Assembly: GCA_016199985.1 (NCBI GenBank)
Contig: JACQFQ010000054.1
Coordinates: 1-47,755, forward strand
From: Verrucomicrobiota bacterium
Lineage (GTDB): Bacteria; Verrucomicrobiota; Verrucomicrobiia; Limisphaerales; UBA11320
Direction: 5' to 3'
Length of the DNA: 47,755 bases
Shown here: positions 7,713 through 14,214 of the stretch, piece by piece
How the letters are laid out: every line of letters starts with the position of its first letter
Numbering within the stretch: position 1 is the first letter of the stretch
Notes under the pieces: generated by a model
What the model saw: the letters and a program-made list of their open reading frames with translations, nothing else
What the model was told of the DNA's origin: nothing
Database searches by the model: none
Program-made: the position numbers and the translations under genes

Positions 7713-8750
7713 GTGACTGAAGAAACTCCATACGCCCGCGTTTGTCGGGAGCTTTCGATCCGACCCGCCCGCTGGTTGGTCACCGGGGTCGCGGGTTTCA
7801 TCGGATCCAACCTGTTGCTCCGCTTGCTCGAACTGGACCAGACGGTGGTGGGCCTCGACAATCTTGAGACGGGGTCCGCTCGCAACCTGGAGCAGGTCCA
7901 GTCCCTGGTCGGCCCGGAGCGCTGGCGGCGCTTTGCCTTCATCGAGGGAAGCATACGGGACCTCGGCAGCTGCGTCCGGGCTTGCGCCGGCGCGGATTAT
8001 GTTCTTCACCAAGCCGCATTGGGCTCGGTGCCGCGGTCCCTGGTGGATCCTGTCTCGTGTCACGAGGCGAATGTATCGGGATTCCTCCACATGATTCAGG
8101 CCGCGACGGAGGCCAAGGCGAAGAGTTTTGTCTACGCCTCAAGCAGCGCGGTCTACGGGGATCATCCCGCCCTCCCGAAAGTGGAATCGCAGATCGGCGC
8201 CCCTCTCTCACCCTACGCGGCGAGCAAGTATATCGACGAGGTCTACGCTGATGTCTACCAGCGGTGCTACGCGCTGTCCTCCGTGGGTCTTCGCTACTTT
8301 AATGTGTTTGGGCCTCGGCAGAATCCTGATGGCGCCTACGCCGCGGTGATCCCGAAATGGATCGCGGCCTTGATCGCCAAGCAGCCTGTGGTGATCAACG
8401 GAGACGGCGAGACGAGCCGCGACTTCTGTTATGTGGCCAACGTGGTTCAAGCGAACATCCTCGCGGCCACAAGAATCGCCAAGGGGGAGGCGAGCCAGGT
8501 CTTCAACGTCGCTTGCCAGGAGCGCACCACTTTGAACCAGCTCTTCGCTCTCCTCCGCGGCGGCCTGGCCCCGCAGTATCCGCACGTTCTCCCGTGTCGC
8601 CCGGAGTATCGGGAGTTCCGGGCGGGGGACGTCCGACATTCTCTGGCGGATGTTTCCCGAGCCGCAAAAGTTCTCGGATACTCTCCCACCCATGATCTAC
8701 AGGCTGGCCTAAACGAAGCCCTTGCGTGGTATACAGAGCATCTGTCCTGA
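7713..8750 (+). CDS. NAD-dependent UDP-N-acetylhexosamine (uronate) 4-epimerase, WbpP/TviC type
   Basis: Short-chain extended SDR of 345 residues. The NAD-binding motif is GVAGFIG (25-31) and the catalytic YxxxK is Tyr168/Lys172 (SPYAASKY), with the serine of YASSSAVYG (141-149). HQAALGSVPRS (99-109) and GLRYFNVFGPRQ are typical of WbpP-like C4 epimerases acting on N-acetylated UDP-hexosamines or uronates. The start is a GTG at 7713 with no clear ribosome-binding site. The gene follows the dehydrogenase by 143 nt. That gap contains a GC-rich inverted repeat (CCGCGG on both sides of CTTTC) without a U-tract. Together the two enzymes would feed a surface polysaccharide, but no glycosyltransferase or flippase is in view. 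Confidence 0.88.
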   Translation: MTEETPYARVCRELSIRPARWLVTGVAGFIGSNLLLRLLELDQTVVGLDNLETGSARNLEQVQSLVGPERWRRFAFIEGSIRDLGSCVRACAGADYVLHQAALGSVPRSLVDPVSCHEANVSGFLHMIQAATEAKAKSFVYASSSAVYGDHPALPKVESQIGAPLSPYAASKYIDEVYADVYQRCYALSSVGLRYFNVFGPRQNPDGAYAAVIPKWIAALIAKQPVVINGDGETSRDFCYVANVVQANILAATRIAKGEASQVFNVACQERTTLNQLFALLRGGLAPQYPHVLPCRPEYREFRAGDVRHSLADVSRAAKVLGYSPTHDLQAGLNEALAWYTEHLS

Positions 8751-8801
8751 CGCCCTCTAGTCGTAAGAATTCCATCAGGAAGCGCCCTGAACGGGAAGAA
8801 T

Positions 8802-8831
8802 TTGCCGTTAGCAAGAAGATTTTTGTAAATT
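8802..8831 (+). promoter_or_regulatory. Candidate sigma-70 promoter for the structured RNA
   Basis: TTGCCG (8802-8807), 18-nt spacer, TAAATT (8826-8831), in a locally AT-rich patch of an otherwise GC-rich region. Predicted transcription start about 8838. Four of six positions match in each box. Confidence 0.4.
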
Positions 8832-8837
8832 CCTATT

Positions 8838-9029
8838 GAACTATTCCTCAGGGCCGCCATCTATAGCCGTGTAGTACCGCTGCTCGTTTAGGGTTGGCAG
8901 AGAGGTCTTGCTTGCGGTGGGGTTCGGGCAGCGCGAAATAGTTGGCCCTACTGCCCTTCTGAGCGCCTCGGTGAAGGCGTATATGACCTCGTCACCAGAG
9001 CCAATAGAGCAATCTATTGGCTCTTTTTG
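8838..9029 (+). ncRNA. Candidate structured small RNA (or leader/attenuator)
   Basis: About 190 nt between a promoter-like element and a strong terminator. Pairings seen by eye: GGGCC 8851-8855 with GGCCC 8944-8948; CTAT 8861-8864 with ATAG 8938-8941; CGCTGCTCG 8878-8886 with CGGGCAGCG 8925-8933 (one wobble). Together these give a long interrupted rod. A second hairpin is CGCCT 8964-8968 with AGGCG 8975-8979. Its loop GGTGA (8970-8974) can pair with TCACC (8992-8996) as a pseudoknot. GAGGTC (8902-8907) is complementary to GACCTC (8985-8990). The size and rod shape recall 6S RNA, but I see no diagnostic 6S, tmRNA, RNase P or SRP sequence. It could instead be an attenuator leader for the small protein downstream. 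Confidence 0.4.
8997..9029 (+). terminator. Strong rho-independent terminator with a GCAA tetraloop
   Basis: AGAGCCAATAGA (8997-9008), loop GCAA (9009-9012), TCTATTGGCTCT (9013-9024), then TTTTTG. The 12-bp stem is perfect and the GNRA tetraloop stabilises it. It lies 247 nt after the epimerase stop and 86 nt before the next start codon, so it more likely ends a separate RNA or a leader than the epimerase mRNA. Confidence 0.85.
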
Positions 9030-9114
9030 TTTGAACGATGCCCTCTCCGAAGCGTCAGATATTCCGCGCCCGCACTCCAGCGCTCAACCCTGGGTGTGCC
9101 GGCAACTGAATTAT

Positions 9115-9339
9115 ATGAAAAAACTGATTGTCTCCCTCTCGATTGTGGCCATGGCGTTCGGCGCGATGGCTGGTGACTCTGACAAGTCCAAGGCCGCTTG
9201 CTGCGACACCAACACCAAGTCCAAGACGACCGCCAAGAGCGATTGCAGCGGCAAGTCCGGCTGTTCGAAGGGCGCTCAGGCCAAGAAGATCATCGATTTC
9301 AGCCAGAAGGGCGGCCAACTGCTGATCTCCTCGCTCTGA
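9115..9339 (+). CDS. Small secreted cysteine-rich protein, function unknown
   Basis: 74-residue protein with a clear Sec signal peptide: MKK, a hydrophobic core to about residue 18, and likely cleavage after AMA (about 19/20). The mature part is about 55 residues, Lys/Ser/Thr-rich, with four cysteines: an adjacent pair (Cys29-Cys30), Cys44 in DCSG and Cys50 in GCSKG. This could bind a metal or form disulfides; neither is shown. I recognise no named family. The start ATG at 9115 is chosen because it begins the signal peptide. It is isolated by terminators on both sides, so it is probably its own transcription unit, or is controlled by the RNA element upstream. The next gene encodes a redoxin, which may or may not be linked. 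Confidence 0.75.
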   Translation: MKKLIVSLSIVAMAFGAMAGDSDKSKAACCDTNTKSKTTAKSDCSGKSGCSKGAQAKKIIDFSQKGGQLLISSL

Positions 9340-9372
9340 TCGGCCGGTTTTCACGTCCATTTTGCATACGCG

Positions 9373-9410
9373 ACCCCGAGCCGCTTTCCGCGGCTCGGGG
9401 TTCGTTTTTT
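9373..9410 (+). terminator. Rho-independent terminator after the small Cys-rich gene
   Basis: ACCCCGAGCCGC (9373-9384), 5-nt loop TTTCC, GCGGCTCGGGGT (9390-9401), then TCGTTTTTT. Perfect 12-bp stem with a U-tract, 33 nt after the stop codon. Confidence 0.9.
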
Positions 9411-9450
9411 CCGATGGACACCCGCTCCGCTGGGTCTCAAGAGTGTCCGT

Positions 9451-10029
9451 ATGGCACTGACGCCCTCCACCATGCCGCCGCTGGCAACATCGGCCCCGGC
9501 GTTCCGGCTCCCCGAGCCGCTGACCGGCCAGGCGGTTTCGCTTGCTGATTTCGCCTCCTCGCCCCTGCTTCTGGTCATGTTCCTCTCGAATCACTGCCCC
9601 TACGTGAAGCACGTTCGCGATTCGGTGTCGTCCTGCGTGAAGGAGTATCAGCCGCGCGGATTGGCCGTGGTCGCCATCAATTGCAATGATGTGTCGCGCT
9701 ATCCCGACGACAGTCCCGGGAAGATGGTCGAGGAGGTTCGGAGCGCGGGATACACATTCCCGTATCTCTTCGATGAATCGCAGGAGACGGCCAAGGCGTA
9801 TCGCGCCGCGTGCACGCCGGACTTCTTCCTGTTCGATCGCGATCGCAAGCTCGTCTACCGAGGCCAGCTGGACGACAGCCGCCCCGGCAACGGCGTTCCT
9901 GTCACCTGCGCCGATCTGCGCGCGGCGCTCGACGCGGGACTGTCCGGCCGGCCGCCGCTTCTGCGACAAAGGCCGAGCATGGGGTGCGGCATCAAGTGGA
10001 AGCCCGGCAACGCGCCGGACTACCGCTGA
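9451..10029 (+). CDS. Thioredoxin-like (redoxin/AhpC-TSA superfamily) protein
   Basis: 192-residue thioredoxin-fold protein. The likely active site is Cys49 in LSNHCPYVKHVR, the hallmark of a widespread redoxin subfamily with a CPxxK pattern instead of CxxC. The fold continues with AVVAINCND, FPYLFDESQETAKAY and CTPDFFLFDRDRKLVYRGQLDD, where the cis-Pro motif TPD is present. There is no signal peptide, so it is probably cytoplasmic. Expected role: a thiol-dependent reductase or peroxidase; the substrate is unknown. The start ATG at 9451 is 41 nt after the terminator of the preceding gene, leaving very little room for a promoter. The C-terminus (MGCGIKWKPG) carries one more cysteine and is conserved in the subfamily. 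Confidence 0.85.
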   Translation: MALTPSTMPPLATSAPAFRLPEPLTGQAVSLADFASSPLLLVMFLSNHCPYVKHVRDSVSSCVKEYQPRGLAVVAINCNDVSRYPDDSPGKMVEEVRSAGYTFPYLFDESQETAKAYRAACTPDFFLFDRDRKLVYRGQLDDSRPGNGVPVTCADLRAALDAGLSGRPPLLRQRPSMGCGIKWKPGNAPDYR

Positions 10030-10058
10030 TCGCCGGCCTTCTGATTCACGCATATCTT

Positions 10059-10979
10059 ATGGATCGCGAGGTGATGGGCATCGAGATCGGAGGGACGAAG
10101 CTTCAAGTCGTCGTCGGCTCCCCGGACGGGAAGGTGGTGGATCGTCATCGCGCAAACGTCGACGTGAATGCCGGAGGGGCGGGGATTCGCGCGCAGATTG
10201 AACGATGTCTTCCCGAACTCATGAGAGGGCGCGACGTGGCCGCGGTGGGCATCGGATTCGGCGGGCCTGTGGATTACCAGACCGGTCGGATTGCCCGCTC
10301 GCATCAAATCGAGGGTTGGTCCGAGTTTCCATTGGGCGAGTGGATGCGGTCGCTGTGCGGCAAGCCGGTGGCCGTCGACAACGACGCGAACGTGGCCACC
10401 CTCGCGGAGGCCATCGTTGGCGCGGGTCGCAACGCCAACCCCGTCTTCTATGTCACTCTGGGCAGCGGCGTCGGAGGAGGCCTTGTGGTGAACGGCTCCG
10501 TTTACCATGGCCGCAAGCCCGGGGAGTCCGAGATCGGCCATCTCCGGTTGAACAGAGAAGGTGTGATTGTTGAGCAACGCTGTTCGGGATGGGCCGTGGA
10601 TCGATGGATCCGCCAACTCGTCGCGGAGAACCCGGAAAGCCTCCTCGCGAGGAAGGTGGGCGCGACCCGATCGGGCGAAGCGAGGTATCTGGCCGCCGCG
10701 ATCCAGGAGGGAGACGCCTTGGCGTTCAGCATTCTTGAGCAGACCTGCGAGGATCTCGCCTTCGCCCTCTCGCATGTCGCGCATCTCGTCCACCCCCAGC
10801 GCATTGTTCTCGGAGGGGGACTTTCGCTGGTGGGGGAACCCTTCCGCGCGGGGGTGGCTCAAGCGCTGCCCCGATTCCTCATGGACGTGTTTCATCCGGG
10901 ACCCGAAATCGTCCTTGCGGGATTGTCGGAGGATGCGGTTCCCGTCGGAGCGCTGTTGATGGCGGGTCGGTTGAGTTAG
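10059..10979 (+). CDS. ROK-family protein (sugar kinase-like), lacking the usual zinc motif
   Basis: 306 residues with the ROK/actin-like ATPase fold. Phosphate-1 motif is IEIGGTKLQ (8-16). GIGFGGPVD, VDNDANVATLAEA and the glycine-rich YVTLGSGVGGGLVVNG match bacterial glucokinase-type ROK proteins. Next comes EIGHLRL, where His normally helps bind zinc. The usual CxCGxxGCxE cysteine cluster is replaced by VIVEQRCSGWAVD, with only one cysteine. No DNA-binding domain is present, so it is not a NagC-type repressor. Likely a sugar kinase of unknown substrate or a degenerate member. I start at ATG 10059; ATG 10074 (MGIEIGG) is an alternative. It lies 29 nt after the redoxin stop and may be co-transcribed. 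Confidence 0.82.
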   Translation: MDREVMGIEIGGTKLQVVVGSPDGKVVDRHRANVDVNAGGAGIRAQIERCLPELMRGRDVAAVGIGFGGPVDYQTGRIARSHQIEGWSEFPLGEWMRSLCGKPVAVDNDANVATLAEAIVGAGRNANPVFYVTLGSGVGGGLVVNGSVYHGRKPGESEIGHLRLNREGVIVEQRCSGWAVDRWIRQLVAENPESLLARKVGATRSGEARYLAAAIQEGDALAFSILEQTCEDLAFALSHVAHLVHPQRIVLGGGLSLVGEPFRAGVAQALPRFLMDVFHPGPEIVLAGLSEDAVPVGALLMAGRLS

Positions 10980-10999
10980 CAGTCCCACGTGCCCAGGAT

Positions 11000-11051
11000 G
11001 GGAACGGCGCGCTCCCCGCTGTCCCGTTCCCAGACAGTCGCCAGCGTTTTT
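11000..11051 (+). terminator. Possible terminator after the ROK gene
   Basis: GGGAACGG (11000-11007) pairs with CCGTTCCC (11024-11031). A second arm, CGCTG (11017-11021) with CAGCG (11042-11046), is followed at once by TTTTT. The two pairings compete, so the working structure is uncertain. Confidence 0.3.
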
Positions 11052-11169
11052 CGTCCCTGACTTTCCCTTCCCCTCGTTCCACTCCACATCCCACAGCCTA
11101 TTCAACTCCAGGCGAGGAATGTCCGATAAGTAACAGGGCGACGGAGGTGGTTCCTCAGTGACAGAGACC

Positions 11170-11186
11170 CCAGGGCCTGGCCCTGG
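11170..11186. promoter_or_regulatory. Perfect 17-bp palindrome upstream of the FG-GAP gene
   Basis: CCAGGGCC-T-GGCCCTGG. The one-base centre makes an RNA hairpin unlikely, so a protein-binding operator is the more natural reading. It sits 35 nt before the FG-GAP start codon. No second copy was noticed in the window. Confidence 0.3.
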
Positions 11187-11221
11187 TGGTTGCTGCTGGA
11201 GAGGAAAGAGGATGTGACGCG

Positions 11222-12679
11222 ATGTTTGTCTCTGCTATTTCTAGTAAGACGGTTTTCGACGAAGCCTGCCGCATGTTGCGGTCTATCGCGGCGGGTAGGA
11301 CCCAGCGACGGGTCCTGACAACAGGCATATCGTTCTCGTTATCATTGTTGACGATGCTCTTGGGTGAAGCGTCGGCGGTCCACGGCGCGGAATCCTGTGC
11401 CTCCGTTCTTCTGGACGAGGCGCGCTCCTTTCCAGTCGGCGGAAACCCTCGATCCGTCGCGCTCGGCGATTTCAATGGCGACGGCAAGATGGATCTCGCC
11501 GTGGCCAACCTCGATCGATCGAACGTGTCCATCCTGATAGGCGTTGGGGACGGGACTTTCCGGGACGCCGTCAACACTCCGACGCTCCCTCACCCTCGAT
11601 TCGTCGCCGCGGGCGATTTCAACAAGGATGGCAAGCTCGACCTCGCCGTCGCGAACATCGACTTCAATAGCGTGTCCATTCTGCTGGGGCAGGGGGACGG
11701 GACATTCATCCGATCGGCCACGCGCATATTCGATGTCGATGTCCACCCTGTCTTCATCGCTGTCGGCGATTTCAACGGCGATCGATGCCTCGACATCGCG
11801 GTCGCCAACAACGGATGCGCGGGATGCCGGATCGACGGATCCGTGTCGATTCTGCTGGGGAAGGGCGATGGCACCTTCGCCAGGGCTGTGGACTATCCTG
11901 AGGGGGCGCACCCGGTTTCACTCGTGGTCGGCGATTTCAACGGGGATGGAGCGCAGGATCTTGCCGTCGCGAATGTTCTGACGGTCTCCGTGCTTCTGGG
12001 AAGAGGCGATGGCACTTTCACGCCGGGCGCGGATTACACAACGATGCTCCATCCTGTCTCGGTCGCGTCGGGGGACTTCAACGAGGATGGAAAGCTGGAC
12101 CTCGCGGTGGCCAACGACACAGCCGGGACAGTGACCTTGCTCCGTGGACAGGGGGATGGGTCGTTCCTGAAATCGACGAGCTACAAAACAGGGACGCTGC
12201 CCGTCTCCGTGGCGGTCGGCGACCTGAACGGAGATCATCACCTGGATCTTGTCGTGGCGGATTTAGGCTCGGAGGATATTTGGATCCTCCTGGGGGACGG
12301 AGCCGGCGCGTTTAGGCCGCCCGTTGCGGAGCCGGTGGGGGCTTTTCCAGGATTTGTCCTCCTGGACGACGTGGACGGCGACACGAAGCCGGACGTGGTC
12401 GTCGCCAACGAGAACTGGGACACTGTCTCAGTCCGCCTGAACACCTGTCCGTTCGCGGGCGTTCAGCTGTCGATTGGCTTTGTTGCCGGGAAGATTTCTC
12501 TCACCTGGCCGCACACCTCCCGTTTCTACGAAATCGAGACCGCGAGCAGCCTGAACAGCCCGGTTGTTTGGCAGCCGATCGCGCAATCTCCCTCCCTCAG
12601 CCAGGGACAATGGCAGATGCTCGTCGCTCCAGTCGGCCCCCAAGGGTTCTTCCGACTCCGCAGGCGATCTGGCGACTAG
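11222..12679 (+). CDS. Secreted FG-GAP/VCBS repeat beta-propeller protein
   Basis: 485 residues. After an N-terminal segment with a hydrophobic stretch (ISFSLSLLTMLLG, then AVHGAES), there are seven repeats of the form GDFNGDGKxDLAVAN ... ILLGxGDGTF. Each has a DxNxDGxxD calcium-binding loop; the seventh is weaker (DDVDGDTKPD). Seven units make one integrin-like seven-bladed propeller. The last about 73 residues are a separate beta module (LTWPHTSRFYEIETASSL ... GFFRLRR) also seen at the ends of three other proteins here. Expected location: outside the cytoplasm, probably surface-bound; partner unknown. ATG 11222 is preceded at a loose distance by GAGAGGAAAGAGG; a longer start at 11186 and a shorter one at 11273 are possible. 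The signal peptide is unusually long with either of the longer starts. Confidence 0.82.
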   Translation: MFVSAISSKTVFDEACRMLRSIAAGRTQRRVLTTGISFSLSLLTMLLGEASAVHGAESCASVLLDEARSFPVGGNPRSVALGDFNGDGKMDLAVANLDRSNVSILIGVGDGTFRDAVNTPTLPHPRFVAAGDFNKDGKLDLAVANIDFNSVSILLGQGDGTFIRSATRIFDVDVHPVFIAVGDFNGDRCLDIAVANNGCAGCRIDGSVSILLGKGDGTFARAVDYPEGAHPVSLVVGDFNGDGAQDLAVANVLTVSVLLGRGDGTFTPGADYTTMLHPVSVASGDFNEDGKLDLAVANDTAGTVTLLRGQGDGSFLKSTSYKTGTLPVSVAVGDLNGDHHLDLVVADLGSEDIWILLGDGAGAFRPPVAEPVGAFPGFVLLDDVDGDTKPDVVVANENWDTVSVRLNTCPFAGVQLSIGFVAGKISLTWPHTSRFYEIETASSLNSPVVWQPIAQSPSLSQGQWQMLVAPVGPQGFFRLRRRSGD

Positions 12680-12746
12680 CCAGATCTGTTGGGCTTGCCC
12701 CGGCAGAATCCTCGGGCCTGCTTCCCCGCGATTCTTCATTCCATAC

Positions 12747-12751
12747 GGAGG
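12747..12751 (+). promoter_or_regulatory. Shine-Dalgarno that decides a GTG start
   Basis: GGAGG lies 6 nt before GTG 12758. This is one of the few strong Shine-Dalgarno sequences in the window and favours the GTG over the ATG at 12773. Confidence 0.6.
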
Positions 12752-12757
12752 CAAACC

Positions 12758-14179
12758 GTGCACTATTCCCGCATGCCAGCGGAACTGTCGCGCCGACATT
12801 CGCACGGACACGCTTTCACTTTTCTGAACGCGCGGGAGCGCGAAGGTCTCACCGTGCTCAGCCGGCGCAGCATGCTCAAGGCGAGCCTGGCGGGGCTGGC
12901 GGGCATCAGCCTTCCTCGGCTCCTCCGTTTTCAGGCCGAGTCGGTCGCGGCGGGAACTCCCATGCGTCGCGGCAAAGCGGTGATCCTGCTTTGGATGACG
13001 GGCGGGCCTTCTCACATCGATACTTGGGATGTGAAGCCGGACATGCCCTCCGAGATCCGCGGACCTTTCCGGGACATTCGCACGCGGCTCCCGGGCGTTC
13101 ATTTGTGCGAGTATCTGCCTCTGCAGGCGGCGATGATGGATCGCTTCACGCTCATCCGATCCGTCGACTGTCGTGAAAGCAACCATGAGCCGAACATGGT
13201 GATGCAAACCGCGAATCTTGCCGCGGAGCCGCGTCTAAATCCCCTCGGTCACCTCTACCCGGGCTTCGGCTCAGTCGTCGCGAGATTCCACGCCTCGGCT
13301 CATGCGGCGATGCCGCCGCACGTCGTCCTCAATTTGAAGGATCGATCGCATGTCGCGTGGGGCGGGTATCTGGGGAAGCAGTTTGATCCCTTCCAGGGAA
13401 AGGCCGGCGACACGTTGTTTCAACTGCCGGGCAGCCTCACCATGGATCGAGTGAGGGAGCGACAGGCATTGGCGCGCCAGATGGACATCCTCAGGTCCGA
13501 CGTCGACGCGGCCGGTCAAATGCAGGCCATGGATCGATTCGGCCAGCAAGCGTTCGATATTGTCTGTGGAGGGCGCGCCCAATCCGCGTTCGATGTGACG
13601 AAGGAGTCGTCGCGCACTTTAGAGCGATATGGCAATCACGAGTGGTGCCGCCAGGCTTTGCTGGCTCGGCGATTGGTGGAGGCAGGCGTGAGTTTTGTGA
13701 CCATCGATCTCAGCAATCACACCGCCAGCGGCACCTGGGACACGCATGGGGACAACATCCCGCCTTACGGGGGAATCTGGAATGGATTGCGTCCGTTGCT
13801 TCCTGTCTTCGACCGGCTTCTGACCACGCTCGTGAGCGACCTGGGAGATCGGGGACTCCTGGACGACACTCTTGTGATCGCGATGGGGGAGTTCGGTCGC
13901 ACCCCTCGTCTCGGGACGCAGGGCAGCACCGACGGAAGGGATCACTGGCCTTACGTCATGTCCATGGTGATGGCCGGCGGCGGGTTCCGGCATGGACAAG
14001 TCATCGGCGCCAGCTCGCGGGATGGCGGAGAGATCTCTGAACGTCCCATCACCCCAGGCGATATCGCTGCCACGATCTACCGCCATTTCGGAATCCCGCT
14101 CGACACGACGTACCAGGATCATCAAGGGAGGCCGATCCGCATCGTGGACCAGGGAGAACCGATTCGCGAGTTGGTCTGA
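12758..14179 (+). CDS. DUF1501 protein with Tat signal
   Basis: 473 residues from GTG 12758. A twin-arginine signal SRRSMLKASLAGLAG starts near residue 35, so it is exported folded. The body matches DUF1501, a family expanded in Planctomycetes and Verrucomicrobia with an alkaline-phosphatase/sulfatase-like fold: LWMTGGPSHIDTWDVKP near the N-terminus, LPLQAAMMDRFTLIRS, GTWDTHGDN, MGEFGRTPR and DGRDHWP. The histidines and aspartates in these motifs are the probable metal ligands. The enzymatic reaction is not established. Family members usually sit next to a DUF1549/DUF1553 cytochrome; none is adjacent here. ATG 12773 is an alternative start. The gene is convergent with the deacetylase fusion, 21 nt away. 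Confidence 0.9.
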   Translation: MHYSRMPAELSRRHSHGHAFTFLNAREREGLTVLSRRSMLKASLAGLAGISLPRLLRFQAESVAAGTPMRRGKAVILLWMTGGPSHIDTWDVKPDMPSEIRGPFRDIRTRLPGVHLCEYLPLQAAMMDRFTLIRSVDCRESNHEPNMVMQTANLAAEPRLNPLGHLYPGFGSVVARFHASAHAAMPPHVVLNLKDRSHVAWGGYLGKQFDPFQGKAGDTLFQLPGSLTMDRVRERQALARQMDILRSDVDAAGQMQAMDRFGQQAFDIVCGGRAQSAFDVTKESSRTLERYGNHEWCRQALLARRLVEAGVSFVTIDLSNHTASGTWDTHGDNIPPYGGIWNGLRPLLPVFDRLLTTLVSDLGDRGLLDDTLVIAMGEFGRTPRLGTQGSTDGRDHWPYVMSMVMAGGGFRHGQVIGASSRDGGEISERPITPGDIAATIYRHFGIPLDTTYQDHQGRPIRIVDQGEPIRELV

Positions 14180-14214
14180 GCGCGCCTCTCCGCCGTCCGA
14201 TCACCGGGCGCGCT
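14179..14214. terminator. Possible bidirectional hairpin between convergent genes
   Basis: AGCGCGCC (14179-14186) pairs with GGCGCGCT (14207-14214). An 8-bp GC stem lies at the junction of the two convergent stop codons; there is no U-tract, and it overlaps the end of the minus-strand gene. Confidence 0.25.

Larger units (their letters stand above)
8751..9114 (+). other. Intergenic region holding a promoter, a candidate RNA and a terminator
   Basis: 364 nt without a convincing protein gene. From left to right: an AT-rich promoter-like segment (8802-8831), a self-complementary stretch (8847-8996), a perfect terminator (8997-9029), then about 85 nt up to the small Cys-rich gene. The reading frame of that gene is open back to about 8908, but this part has no signal peptide or protein-like composition and is better explained as RNA. 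Confidence 0.55.

Noticed and set aside
8838..9029. tmRNA, RNase P RNA or SRP RNA
   Set aside because: None of the conserved sequence blocks of these RNAs is present; 6S RNA remains only a shape resemblance.
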